Assembly: GCA_039810605.1 (NCBI GenBank)
Contig: JBDHXH010000005.1
Location: forward strand, 1-64,000
Source: JAGPCH01 sp039810605
GTDB lineage: Bacteria; Bacteroidota; Ignavibacteria; Tepidaquicellales; Tepidaquicellaceae
Direction of reading: 5' to 3'
DNA: 64,000 nucleotides
In this document: in pieces, positions 1 to 8,566 of the stretch
Layout: the number at the start of each line of letters is the position of its first letter
Position numbering within the stretch: the first letter of the stretch is position 1
Position numbers and translations under genes: made by a program
The notes under the pieces: model-generated
Databases searched by the model: none
What the model was told of the DNA's origin: nothing
What the model saw: the letters and a program-made list of their open reading frames with translations, nothing else

Positions 1-747
1 CGACATTGTCTTCGCAGTGTAAAAGCCATTCAGATAATTTCCCTTTTTGAAATTTATATTCTTTGACTTGAGATGGTTTTCAAAATCCTCGTTTGAAATT
101 TTTAGACTGTTCATTCTCAAAGACATTACAGGACGCTTATTGTTTTCTTCACATAACTTCACAGCTTCGTCAAATCCAAATCTGTTGATCCATCTTTTCA
201 CCATCCAGTTAGGGTGAGACTGTACTATTCCGAGATAATTTACTTCATCAATTTCTCTTGTAGGCCAGACAAGATTATCGAGTGTTCTGATGATTGTTCT
301 AAGCAAGCCGTTAACGACGCCTGCGTGCTTTTCGGTGTGGATTCTTTTTATGAATTCTACGGCTTCATTTACTGCTGCCGAGTATGGAATCTTGTTTAAA
401 AACAATATCTGGTATAGCGCGACTCTCATTGCATTCCGGACTTCAGGCAGACATTTTTCATAATTGCCTCTGTAAAATCCATTGAGGAACCAGTCGAGCC
501 TCCTCATCCATCTTATGACTCCGTGAGATATTTCATTAAGCAATGCCTTGTCAAAATCATTCATCTGGTCATTTCTGATTTCGGCATCAATAAGTTTTTC
601 AAGATATGAATCGGTTCTTTCACATCTGCAGAGAATTTTCACTGCACAAGATCTTGCATCTGCAAACAAAGTCTTTGAATATTCCTTTTCAATGGAGCCG
701 TTTTGCTGATGTTCGGGTGTGAGAGATTCGGGTTTATGATTTTCCAT
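1..747 (-). CDS. rsmB: 16S rRNA (cytosine-C5) methyltransferase RsmB, N-terminal part (gene runs off the left edge)
   Basis: The 249 visible codons, read from an ATG at 747, match the front of RsmB (Sun/Fmu), which methylates C967 of 16S rRNA in the cytoplasm. Residues about 27-165 form a NusB-like helical RNA-binding domain with the motif IRWMRRLDWFLN and the conserved PYSAAVNEAVE stretch. From about residue 171 the methyltransferase N-terminal subdomain begins, with SHPNWMVKRW. The SAM-binding Rossmann fold and the catalytic cysteines would lie left of the window. There is no stop codon in the visible part, so the gene looks intact as far as it goes. The start is supported because the NusB-like similarity begins shortly after it. 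The dinG-like gene lies upstream on the same strand, about 80 bp away. Family assignment is confident from the combination of domains. Confidence 0.9.
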   Translation of the reverse strand, partial: MENHKPESLTPEHQQNGSIEKEYSKTLFADARSCAVKILCRCERTDSYLEKLIDAEIRNDQMNDFDKALLNEISHGVIRWMRRLDWFLNGFYRGNYEKCLPEVRNAMRVALYQILFLNKIPYSAAVNEAVEFIKRIHTEKHAGVVNGLLRTIIRTLDNLVWPTREIDEVNYLGIVQSHPNWMVKRWINRFGFDEAVKLCEENNKRPVMSLRMNSLKISNEDFENHLKSKNINFKKGNYLNGFYTAKTMS

Positions 748-825
748 GTAAGTAAAGGTGCTTATGATTCTAAATTGATACTAAAATAGAAATTTGAATC
801 TTGAGTTGAAATGTAATTCAGTACT

Positions 826-2847
826 TCATATATCGTCAATTATCTCTATTTCGCATTCTTCAATTGAATTGAAAAAATATTTGCCATAAAACTTTTTGAT
901 GATCCTGTTATCGAGTATCGCAATGATTCCTTTATCGGACTTGCTTCTGATAAGTCTGCCGATACCCTGTCTGAATTTTAGAATTGCTTCAGGCAGTGAG
1001 TAATCAAGAAAACTGTTGCCGCCGTTTCGTTCTATGAATTCCATCTTTGCCTGAACCACCGGATGATCAGGCACCTGAAATGGCAGCCGCGTTATTATCA
1101 GATTACTAAGCGAATCTCCGGGCACGTCAATTCCCATCCAGAAACTGTCCAGTCCAAACAAGACAGAGTTTACATTATGCTTGAAATATTTCAGCAGTGC
1201 ACTTCTGGAAGCTGTCCCATCTTGTTTCAAAAGTTCAATTTCATTTTCCATCAATACTTCTCTTATATTTTCAGCAACATTGTTGAGTATGAATGAATTT
1301 GTAAAAAGCACAAGCGCTTTTCCGTTTGTAATTTTAATGAAATGATAGATCCAGTCCTTCAGGTTTTCTATGTATAATTCATTATGCTCTTTTGAAGGAG
1401 CAAGAATGTTTGAAGGAATAAATATTTTGACCTGTGAATTGAAATCAAAAGGAGATTCAAGCTTTACATGCGCTACATTGTCTGCTCCAAGACGCGTCTT
1501 TATGTAATCAAAACTATTATTTACTGTAAGAGTGGCACTCGTAAAAATTGTCGTGTTGTTTGGCCTGAAAATATTTTTCTTGAAATACTCCGATACGTCA
1601 ACAGGGGAAGAGCAAATGCTCACGTTCGATTCGGGGCGCCTCGATGAAAGTTCAACCCAATATACATACTCATCATCTTTGGTATTGTTTTTTTGAGTGA
1701 TGAATTCGTCAAGTATATAGTTGAACTCCGTAAATCTTGTGACATATTCGTTGAGTTCATTTTCCTGATACTCATTCTTGCACGCAAGCCTTAAGGAGCG
1801 TAATTGATCCAGGAGCTTTTCGAATTCCGGTTTAAGTGTGTTTTCCGTAAATCCTTTTTCATAGATTCTTGAAGTCAGTTTTTCAAGTCTGCCTCCGTTC
1901 ATTGTAAATAAATTCTTCCGGAGGTCAAAGAAAAAGTAATGATTCATCTCAATCAGATTCGTAATTCCCGGTTGAATATGAAGCGAAGGAAGATCCAGCA
2001 AAAAACCTTTCTTCGTCCTCTGGTTATACAACCTCAACAAGTGATACTTTATCATTTCTCTCGAAAGCGTCGGTGCAATATGCTCGGTAGCAACAGCCTC
2101 GACGGTTTGAGCCTCATCGAAAATCACGAAGTCATTCTTATACAGATAACCTTCAGCGTCTTCGGAAATTCTGTCAAACAATGTAAAGAAAAGGTGATGA
2201 TTTACAATTATGACATCTGCGTCATTGATCTCTTTCCTTGCTTTGTAATAGAAGCAATTCGTACCTTCGTAACCACAGGTTTTTTGAGTGCAAATTCCTC
2301 TTTCGGAACAAACAAGATTCCAGACATTTTCGTTAATCTTAAAGTTGATGTCCGATCTTGTGCCGTCTTTCGTTCTCTTTGCCCATTCATGAATTTTCTC
2401 GAGCTCCAATTGTTCATCGGATTCAAACAAATTGTTCATCGAATCTAAAGCGCGGGCAAGCCTTCTCGGACAAAGATAATTTTTCCTTCCTTTCAGAAGC
2501 ATTGCTTTGAATTCGACTGGAAAAATTTTCTTCAGGAATGGTATGTCTTTGTTAATGAGCTGCTCCTGGAGATTAATAGTATGTGTAGAAACAATAACTT
2601 TCTTCTTATTCTGTTTTGCATAAAAAATGGCAGGTACAAGGTAAGCAAAACTTTTCCCGACACCGGTTGGAGCTTCAATAAATATGTGCGATCTTTCTTT
2701 GAGTGTGCGCAAGACAGCTTTCGACATCTCTTCCTGCGGGTGACGATATTCAAAATTATCATAGCTTCGGGAAAGTATTCCTCCTTCTGCAAAAAAATTG
2801 TCAATGTTGTCTTCGATATCCATTTGCTTCATTTCCTTTGACACCAT
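826..2847 (-). CDS. dinG: DinG/XPD-family ATP-dependent DNA helicase with probable Fe-S cluster
   Basis: This 673-residue superfamily 2 helicase resembles DinG, which unwinds DNA or R-loops during repair. Walker A is APTGVGKS (residues 59-66) and the Walker B box is the DinG-type DEAQ (244-247). Between them, cysteines at about 126, 180, 186, 191 and 198 are placed like the ligands of the DinG/XPD iron-sulfur cluster. The C-terminal RecA-like domain carries LFTNSF, FGLDSFWMGIDVPG and the motif VI sequence RQGIGRLIRS. Length is normal for the family. Internal ATGs at residues 6 and 9 are alternative starts. Known for the family: Fe-S dependent 5'-3' helicase activity. The exact biological role here is inferred. 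Confidence 0.9.
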   Translation of the reverse strand: MVSKEMKQMDIEDNIDNFFAEGGILSRSYDNFEYRHPQEEMSKAVLRTLKERSHIFIEAPTGVGKSFAYLVPAIFYAKQNKKKVIVSTHTINLQEQLINKDIPFLKKIFPVEFKAMLLKGRKNYLCPRRLARALDSMNNLFESDEQLELEKIHEWAKRTKDGTRSDINFKINENVWNLVCSERGICTQKTCGYEGTNCFYYKARKEINDADVIIVNHHLFFTLFDRISEDAEGYLYKNDFVIFDEAQTVEAVATEHIAPTLSREMIKYHLLRLYNQRTKKGFLLDLPSLHIQPGITNLIEMNHYFFFDLRKNLFTMNGGRLEKLTSRIYEKGFTENTLKPEFEKLLDQLRSLRLACKNEYQENELNEYVTRFTEFNYILDEFITQKNNTKDDEYVYWVELSSRRPESNVSICSSPVDVSEYFKKNIFRPNNTTIFTSATLTVNNSFDYIKTRLGADNVAHVKLESPFDFNSQVKIFIPSNILAPSKEHNELYIENLKDWIYHFIKITNGKALVLFTNSFILNNVAENIREVLMENEIELLKQDGTASRSALLKYFKHNVNSVLFGLDSFWMGIDVPGDSLSNLIITRLPFQVPDHPVVQAKMEFIERNGGNSFLDYSLPEAILKFRQGIGRLIRSKSDKGIIAILDNRIIKKFYGKYFFNSIEECEIEIIDDI

Positions 2848-2914
2848 AAGTGAATTGTTTATGTAATCAAACTTTAAAATCTTGGTAAGTTATTGAGTGA
2901 ATTATAAATTATAA

Positions 2915-3454
2915 ATGCGAAAACTTACACATTCGGAAATCGAATCTTCGAGAAAAAAATTGTCAGAGATTGACAGTCATGATAGAAATCCAATTTATGT
3001 TTTGTGTGACAGCATCAGAAGTATCTTCAATATTGGTGCGATATTCAGGACTTCAGACGGTGCGTTTATCCGGAAACTATACCTTACCGGTTATAGTCCA
3101 TATCCACCGAGAAAAGAAATTGAAAAAGTAGCGCTCGGGTCCACCGAGAGTGTTCCCTGGGAATATGTCAAGGATCCGCTTGAGGTCGTAGCTAAACTCA
3201 AATCAGAAAACGTTCGGATTGCAGCACTTGAAATTACAGATAAGAAAAATCTGATATGGAACATTCAGAAAAAAGATTTTCCCCTTTGTCTTGTACTTGG
3301 AAATGAAATATCGGGCGTATCAAAGAGCATTATTGATGAAGCTGATATTTCTTATGAAATTCCCATGCACGGCATTAAACAATCACTGAATGTATCTGTG
3401 GCGTATGGGATTGCAGTTTATGAAATGCTCCGATGCATTAATAATGCAGTTTAG
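2915..3454 (+). CDS. TrmH/SpoU-family RNA ribose methyltransferase
   Basis: This 179-residue SPOUT-class methyltransferase shows the three SpoU motifs. Motif 1 lies around residues 32-50 (DSIRSIFNIGAIFRTSDG), motif 2 is VLGNEISGVS (127-136) and motif 3 is IPMHGIKQSLNVSVAYGIA (149-167). These form the knotted SAM-binding site and dimer interface. Members 2'-O-methylate riboses in tRNA or rRNA. The short length, without an N-terminal L30e-like RNA-binding domain, is closer to TrmH-like or TrmL-like enzymes than to RlmB. The target nucleotide cannot be read from the sequence. The gene starts 67 bp from the divergent dinG start, so the two promoters must share this small gap. Confidence 0.87.
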   Translation: MRKLTHSEIESSRKKLSEIDSHDRNPIYVLCDSIRSIFNIGAIFRTSDGAFIRKLYLTGYSPYPPRKEIEKVALGSTESVPWEYVKDPLEVVAKLKSENVRIAALEITDKKNLIWNIQKKDFPLCLVLGNEISGVSKSIIDEADISYEIPMHGIKQSLNVSVAYGIAVYEMLRCINNAV

Positions 3455-3653
3455 AATTGAGAACTATTTGAAAAATATTGAGAACTAATTGTTTGGAAAT
3501 TCTGCGGTTGAATATTTTGAAATTATTTTGAATAAGGATTGTTAGAGGTTGTGTGCGATTCAACACTTATATTTACTTGCATTCTAAGCAAACAATTTAC
3601 ATTGACATTTCCTCTTTAAAACAAGAATTTTGAATAACAAAACAAATTTAGTG

Positions 3654-4136
3654 ATGAAAAAAGTAACTGTTGCAGTGCTGATCCTGGTTGCTAATATTTC
3701 CTTTGCACAGTTTAAGGGTCCTAATGGAGATGAGACTTCGTATAATAGAAGTTCAAACAATCTCATCTTAGGATTTATCAATCCGAAAAATTTCTCCATG
3801 CATCATTCATTCAACGTTTCGATGATGAACACTGCTTATGGCAACGTTTCGCTTACTTCTTATATAAATACGATGAATTACAGATTCTCGGATAAACTCA
3901 ATGTCAGCGCCGATATAAAGATGCAGTATTCCCCTTTTGCATCATCGCCTCTCGGTCAAAGTTATTCAAATTCATTGCAGAACAATCTTTCCGGAATCTT
4001 CCTTTCAAGAGCATCTCTGAATTACAGGATTTCGGATAACTCGTTTATCAACGTTGAATACAGAAGACTTGATGAGAGTGACTATATGAACAATTTTTAT
4101 AATCCGTTTTATCCTTACGGATACAGGGGGTATTAG
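3654..4136 (+). CDS. Small exported protein, possible outer-membrane beta-strand protein
   Basis: I do not recognise a named family. The ATG at 3654 gives a clean signal peptide (MKKVTVAVLILVANISFAQ, cleavage after FAQ); an in-frame ATG at 3630 would add eight residues in front of it, so 3654 is preferred. The mature part, about 140 residues, alternates polar and hydrophobic or aromatic residues in a pattern typical of beta-strands (for example YRFSDKLNVSADIKM and YRISDNSFINVEYRR). The last fifteen residues are rich in Tyr, Phe, Pro and Gly. A periplasmic or small outer-membrane protein is plausible. A terminator hairpin follows about 45 bp after the stop, so the gene is probably a single transcription unit. 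Confidence 0.6.
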   Translation: MKKVTVAVLILVANISFAQFKGPNGDETSYNRSSNNLILGFINPKNFSMHHSFNVSMMNTAYGNVSLTSYINTMNYRFSDKLNVSADIKMQYSPFASSPLGQSYSNSLQNNLSGIFLSRASLNYRISDNSFINVEYRRLDESDYMNNFYNPFYPYGYRGY

Positions 4137-4182
4137 TATCACGGGTTGGAGATAAATTTTTTTTTATATTATTTATAGAATG

Positions 4183-4214
4183 ACCGGAAGTAATTCTACT
4201 TTCGGTTTTTTTTT
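4183..4214 (+). terminator. Rho-independent terminator after the small exported protein
   Basis: An imperfect inverted repeat (ACCGGAAGTA pairing with TACTTTCGGT, loop of about four bases) is followed at once by nine T residues. It lies 46 bp after the upstream stop and ends 9 bp before the TTG start of the next gene. It therefore either ends the upstream transcript or attenuates read-through into the LytR_C-rsfS-pdxA operon. Confidence 0.75.
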
Positions 4215-4223
4215 GGAAGTGAA

Positions 4224-4691
4224 TTGAAAAGCAGCATTGTCAATTACATACTGAATGGATTAATAATATTATTTATTATTGTTACGGTTTACTTTGGCTT
4301 TTCATTAATAAACAATTCTCTCAAATCAGAAAAGGAAGTCAAAGAAATTACAGACACTTCCAAATCAACAACAAATCAGCCAAATCAGAAGATACAGCTT
4401 GATGTTCAGAATGGCACAACCGAAAATGGAGTTGCATCAAAATTCACAGAGTATCTTCGAAGAAAGGGAATTGATGTAGTAGAGATGGGGAATTACAAAT
4501 CAGGAGACATTAATAAAACTATGATTATTGACAGATGCGGCGACATTAACAAATCCAAAAAAGTCGCGGCCGCGCTTGGAGTAAGCGAAAGGAATATAAT
4601 TCAGCAGCTCAACAGCAGCCTATATCTCGATGTAACTGTGTTAATTGGGAAAGACTTTAACGAACTAAATCCATACAAAGAAAAAAAGTAA
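4224..4691 (+). CDS. LytR_C domain membrane-anchored protein
   Basis: This 155-residue protein has one N-terminal transmembrane helix (about residues 8-29). A Thr/Ser/Gln-rich linker follows, then a LytR cell-envelope C-terminal domain (LytR_C) that starts with LDVQNGTTENGVA at residues 59-71. That LNGT/QNGT motif is the family signature. The domain would lie in the periplasm. The start codon is TTG at 4224, with GGAAG just upstream. The stop abuts the rsfS start with no gap, so the genes are co-transcribed. Stand-alone LytR_C proteins next to rsfS are common in Bacteroidota/Chlorobi-type genomes. The molecular function of the domain is not established; a link to envelope glycopolymers is only inferred from LytR-CpsA-Psr proteins. 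Confidence 0.78.
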   Translation: MKSSIVNYILNGLIILFIIVTVYFGFSLINNSLKSEKEVKEITDTSKSTTNQPNQKIQLDVQNGTTENGVASKFTEYLRRKGIDVVEMGNYKSGDINKTMIIDRCGDINKSKKVAAALGVSERNIIQQLNSSLYLDVTVLIGKDFNELNPYKEKK

Positions 4692-5039
4692 ATGACATCA
4701 AGGGAGCTTGCATTTAACATCTCGGACCTGATGCTTCAAAAAAAAGCATCTCATATTCTTGTAATGAATCTTTCCAATCTAACTACCGTGACCGATTATT
4801 TTGTGATCTGTTCAGCTTCTTCGGACACGCAGGTAAAGGCAATTTCAGATTTCATAAAAGAAGGAACGAAAAAATGCGATGAGAAGCCGTGGCACAAGGA
4901 AGGTTATGCGAATCTAAGCTGGGTGCTTCTTGATTTTGTAGATGTGGTAGTTCATATCTTCCTTGAAGACACAAGAAAATTTTACAATCTGGAAAGTTTG
5001 TGGGCTGACGCCGAAATCACAGAGGTTAAAGACAAATGA
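4692..5039 (+). CDS. rsfS: Ribosomal silencing factor RsfS
   Basis: This 115-residue protein has the usual length and fold signature of RsfS (Iojap/YbeB), which binds ribosomal protein uL14 and blocks 30S-50S joining under starvation. Characteristic segments are VTDYFVICSASSDTQVKAI (about residues 34-52), the KPWHKEG loop (about 70-76) and WVLLDFVDVVVHIF (about 81-94). The start follows directly on the LytR_C stop. The stop overlaps the pdxA start by four bases (ATGA), which indicates translational coupling. Confidence 0.95.
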   Translation: MTSRELAFNISDLMLQKKASHILVMNLSNLTTVTDYFVICSASSDTQVKAISDFIKEGTKKCDEKPWHKEGYANLSWVLLDFVDVVVHIFLEDTRKFYNLESLWADAEITEVKDK

Positions 5040-6013
5040 AACCTGATTTTTCCGGTTCTCGTCGTATTATTCTGACCACCGGAGATCCAAACGGTATCGG
5101 ACCGGAAATCATTCTGAAGATCTTTTCGGAGCACCGCAATGACAGCGACTGTTTACTTTACGTTTCAGGTTCAAAAAAAATTTTTGATTTTTATTCAAAC
5201 TTCCTAAATCTTCCACAACTTCCTGCCGAACGCATTATTGACATTCCACTGGGAAAAAAAATTATAATCAGCCCGGGTAGAATAGAAAAGCAGGCCGGTA
5301 AATTTGCCGGAGAATCAATACGTACTGCGGCGATGCTGTGTGTGGAAAAGAAGTTTGACGGTATGGTAACATTGCCGGTATCAAAGGAGTCTCTGAATCT
5401 CGGAGGATTCAATTATCCCGGTCACACGGAAATGCTTGCATCCTTGACGCACTCTGCCAATGTCGTGATGATAATGCATTCAGCCGATATTAATGTTGCT
5501 CTTGTTACCGGACATGTTGCGGTTTCAAAAATTTCAGGGCTCATTTCAAAAAAAACTATAATAAGAAAAGTAATTGCTGTAAATAATTCTCTCGTAAAGG
5601 ATTTTGGAATCAGAAATCCGAAACTCGCGTTGCTTTCACTGAATCCGCATGCAGGTGACGGAGGCTTACTCGGTAATGAAGAGAAAAGGATAATAACCCC
5701 GGTCATCGAAGACATGAATTCTGCAGGATTCAATCTGCGTGGACCGTTTGCATCTGACGGTTACTTCGCCAATGGCTCATACAAAAGATTTCATGCAACG
5801 ATTGCCATGTATCATGATCAGGGATTGATTCCGTTCAAGATGATTTCATTCGGGAAGGGAGTTAACTTTTCTGCAGGTCTGAAGATTCTCCGCTCATCAC
5901 CCGATCACGGAACTGCATTTGATATTGCGGGAACGGGCAAAGCAAATCCTGAAAGCACATTGTGTGCGATTGATTTCATCAACCATTTGATAAAAAATAA
6001 ACAGCGGAAGTGA
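5036..6013 (+). CDS. pdxA: 4-hydroxythreonine-4-phosphate dehydrogenase PdxA
   Basis: This 325-residue enzyme catalyses NAD-dependent oxidation of 4-phosphohydroxy-L-threonine in the DXP-dependent route to pyridoxal 5'-phosphate. The N-terminus has the family signature TTGDPNGIGPEI. Metal-ligand histidines are visible at 160 (TGHVAV), 205 (NPHAGDGG) and 260 (MYHDQG). They match the spacing of the three zinc ligands known in E. coli PdxA, offset by six. The YPGHTEML motif with H130 is also present. The protein is full length with no missing key residues. It overlaps rsfS by four bases and ends a plus-strand operon; a convergent TPR gene starts 30 bp beyond its stop. Confidence 0.95.
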   Translation: MKPDFSGSRRIILTTGDPNGIGPEIILKIFSEHRNDSDCLLYVSGSKKIFDFYSNFLNLPQLPAERIIDIPLGKKIIISPGRIEKQAGKFAGESIRTAAMLCVEKKFDGMVTLPVSKESLNLGGFNYPGHTEMLASLTHSANVVMIMHSADINVALVTGHVAVSKISGLISKKTIIRKVIAVNNSLVKDFGIRNPKLALLSLNPHAGDGGLLGNEEKRIITPVIEDMNSAGFNLRGPFASDGYFANGSYKRFHATIAMYHDQGLIPFKMISFGKGVNFSAGLKILRSSPDHGTAFDIAGTGKANPESTLCAIDFINHLIKNKQRK

Positions 6014-6042
6014 TGGAGACCGTAATGGGGGAGAAGTAATTA

Positions 6043-7458
6043 CTATCTGTTAACAAGGAAGTTCAAGACTCTCTTCCAGTCATTTCTGAAGTCAAATTCA
6101 AATTTGTCTGAAGGGTTGAGTTCAAATGCCTTTTCAATCATCTCGATTCCCATCTCAACATTTTCAGTTATGAAATAAATCTTGGCTTTTTCATAATAAG
6201 GCTCGCACCAGGCGGGGTGATAATGAATAACTTTATCAAATGCTTTCAACGCTTCATTAAAAAGTTTTGCATCAAAAAGGGCGCATCCATAATCATACCA
6301 TGCATCATAATTGGAATTCTCGAGCTTTACAACCATTTCATAACTCTTGATTGATTCTTCAAGGCGACCAAGAGCATGTTCAGAGTCAGCTTTCAGATAC
6401 CATATTTCAGCATAGTCCTTGCATAAGACCAGTGCAGAATTAAAATCGGCAAGAGCATTGTCATAATTGCCGAGATTGTAGTAACAATTTCCTCTTCCAT
6501 AATATGATTCGTAATTCTGCGGATCAATCTTGATGGCTTCGGACAGATATTTAATTGCAGTTTCATACTCGCCCAGTTCTTCATAGGCATTGCCCATGTT
6601 ATGAAGTGAAAACGAATCTGTCTTCTTCAATTCAAGCGCTCTGGTATAGCACTCGATTCCCTTATAAAGCCTCCCGATTGAAGCGTAAGCATTACCGCAA
6701 TTGTACCACGCAGACGAAAAGTTGCTTCTCAATGCAAGGCACATTTCATAGCTTTCAATCGCCCTCAAATATCTGCCCATCCTGTTAAGAACTATACCTC
6801 TGTTGTACCATGCGGTATAATTCATCGGGGAATACTTCAGATGTTCATCGTATGCAATCACTGATTCTTTCAGCATATCCAGAAAATCAAAACAGTAACC
6901 AAGTTCGTAGTATGAATCCTTATGTTCCTTGTCAATCTTCAATACCTTTTCAAAACATTCCGAAGCATCAACAAATTTTTCCATTTTTTCATAAGTCAAA
7001 CCCATATTGAAAATGGCATCCGGATTTTCCGGCTCCATTTCATTGGCTTTTGTGAAACAATCAAGAGCCAGTTCATACTTATCGGAATTGTCTAGAGTAA
7101 TACCTTTGTTAATGTAGATTTCAGTGTCAGTAGGGTCAAGCAGAATTGCCTTGTCGAAATAATCAATTGCTTCATCAAACTTGCCGAGACTGTCAAGGAT
7201 CAGCGCTTTCTTATGCCAGGCTTCCGTAGAATAGGGATAAATATCAAGAAGAACGTTAACGTAGCTTAATGCCTTTTCAAATTCGTTATTATCAAAGTAG
7301 AAATTTATTATTTCCTCTAAATTTTCAGAATCGAAGTTCTTTTTTGCTTCCTCTTCAAGTTTCAGAATCTTTTCAAGTTCATCATTTTTCTGATCTTTCT
7401 TCTTGCTCTCATTTTTTTCATCGTCTCCGAAAAAATCCAGCCCTTCAAATTCACTCAT
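6043..7458 (-). CDS. Large tetratricopeptide-repeat protein
   Basis: This 471-residue protein begins with an acidic, lysine-rich segment (about residues 1-45) and then consists almost entirely of tandem 34-residue TPR units (roughly twelve). Typical units contain AWYNRGIVLNRMGRYLRAIE and SYYGRGNCYYNLGNYDNALA. TPR solenoids act as protein-protein scaffolds. There is no signal peptide and no transmembrane segment, so it is probably cytoplasmic. No enzymatic domain is attached. It is convergent with pdxA and divergent from the crotonase gene; a gap of about 240 bp upstream would hold its promoter. Partners are unknown. Confidence 0.85.
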   Translation of the reverse strand: MSEFEGLDFFGDDEKNESKKKDQKNDELEKILKLEEEAKKNFDSENLEEIINFYFDNNEFEKALSYVNVLLDIYPYSTEAWHKKALILDSLGKFDEAIDYFDKAILLDPTDTEIYINKGITLDNSDKYELALDCFTKANEMEPENPDAIFNMGLTYEKMEKFVDASECFEKVLKIDKEHKDSYYELGYCFDFLDMLKESVIAYDEHLKYSPMNYTAWYNRGIVLNRMGRYLRAIESYEMCLALRSNFSSAWYNCGNAYASIGRLYKGIECYTRALELKKTDSFSLHNMGNAYEELGEYETAIKYLSEAIKIDPQNYESYYGRGNCYYNLGNYDNALADFNSALVLCKDYAEIWYLKADSEHALGRLEESIKSYEMVVKLENSNYDAWYDYGCALFDAKLFNEALKAFDKVIHYHPAWCEPYYEKAKIYFITENVEMGIEMIEKAFELNPSDKFEFDFRNDWKRVLNFLVNR

Positions 7459-7701
7459 AGTTTTCTCCTTAGAAAATTTTTTGAATCCTGATTTTTGTTT
7501 TGATGAAATTATGCAAAAGTCTATATTAAGTCAAGTAATTATTGCCAATAGTAAAAATTTTTGGATAAAAGTGCTATGAGAATGTTACGCATTGCATTTC
7601 GGGAAATTGAATAAGAATGAAAATTGCCGACAGGAAAATGTATTAACTGACTGACCTAATTTTTTTATATTGCAACTATTCACAAACAATCCAATTCAAG
7701 C

Positions 7702-8550
7702 GTGAAAGAAAAATTCAAAACATTTATCCCGAAAAGCCATAAATTCAAAAATATAATCTACAGGAAAGAGGATTATAAATCCATTATCACGATAAACCGT
7801 GAAAAGAAACTGAACTGTCTTGATCTGGAAACCATTAACGAACTTTCAATTGCATTCAAGGATTCTTCATGGGATGATAGAACCGCTGTCATCATCCTGA
7901 CAGGTGCCGGCAAGCGGGCATTTTCCACAGGAGCCGATCTCGATGAACAGCAAGAATATTTTCTTGATAATCCCGGTGATTATTATAAATGGATGTATGA
8001 ATTTATTCAACTCCATGAAATAATGCGCAACACAGGAAAGCCGACAATCGCAAGGCTCAACGGCATGGTTGTAGGCGGTGGAAATGAACTTAACATGAGC
8101 TGTGATCTTGCAATTGCCGCAGATCACATTATCATCAGACAGGTCGGAGCTGCCCGCGGCAGTGTCGCAGCGGCAGGCGCTACACAGTTTCTTCCATTGA
8201 TTGTCGGCGAAAGAAGAGCCAGAGAAATCCTTTTCCTCTGCGAAGATATTCCCGTAAAAAAAGCATTGGAATGGGGGCTGGTGAACGAGGTCGTACCGTA
8301 TGAATTGCTGGACGATGCAGTAAATGTTATGGCAGAAAAATTATATAACAAACTTCCTGAATGTATTCGTTACGCAAAACAGCAGCTTAATTTTTGGAGA
8401 GATTTATCGTGGCATTTGACTATCGGACATGCAAGAGACTGGCTCTCTATACATAATCTTTCCGATGAAGTAAAAGAGGGGATTTCAGCTTTTCAAAAGA
8501 AGAGAAAGATTGATTACAAGAAAGTGCGCAACAAGTCGAAAGGGAAATAA
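7702..8550 (+). CDS. Enoyl-CoA hydratase/isomerase family protein, MenB-like
   Basis: This 282-residue crotonase-fold enzyme starts at a GTG. The oxyanion-hole loop FSTGADL (about residues 74-80) and the active-site helix GGGNEL (125-130) are present, with the first catalytic glutamate of the family (E129) kept. The second glutamate position of canonical hydratases (PE in QPEILLG) is Gly here, in QVGAARGS. In this region, and in the C-terminal EVKEGISAFQKKRK, it resembles 1,4-dihydroxy-2-naphthoyl-CoA synthase and ring-hydrolase relatives more than a beta-oxidation hydratase. A CoA-thioester reaction is certain at family level. The specific reaction is not, since no menaquinone or fatty-acid genes flank it. 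Confidence 0.8.
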   Translation: MKEKFKTFIPKSHKFKNIIYRKEDYKSIITINREKKLNCLDLETINELSIAFKDSSWDDRTAVIILTGAGKRAFSTGADLDEQQEYFLDNPGDYYKWMYEFIQLHEIMRNTGKPTIARLNGMVVGGGNELNMSCDLAIAADHIIIRQVGAARGSVAAAGATQFLPLIVGERRAREILFLCEDIPVKKALEWGLVNEVVPYELLDDAVNVMAEKLYNKLPECIRYAKQQLNFWRDLSWHLTIGHARDWLSIHNLSDEVKEGISAFQKKRKIDYKKVRNKSKGK

Positions 8551-8566
8551 CACTCAAGACACTTCT

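Noticed and set aside
214..399. Plus-strand frame inside rsmB
   Set aside because: Antisense to a clearly coding NusB-like region; no domain.
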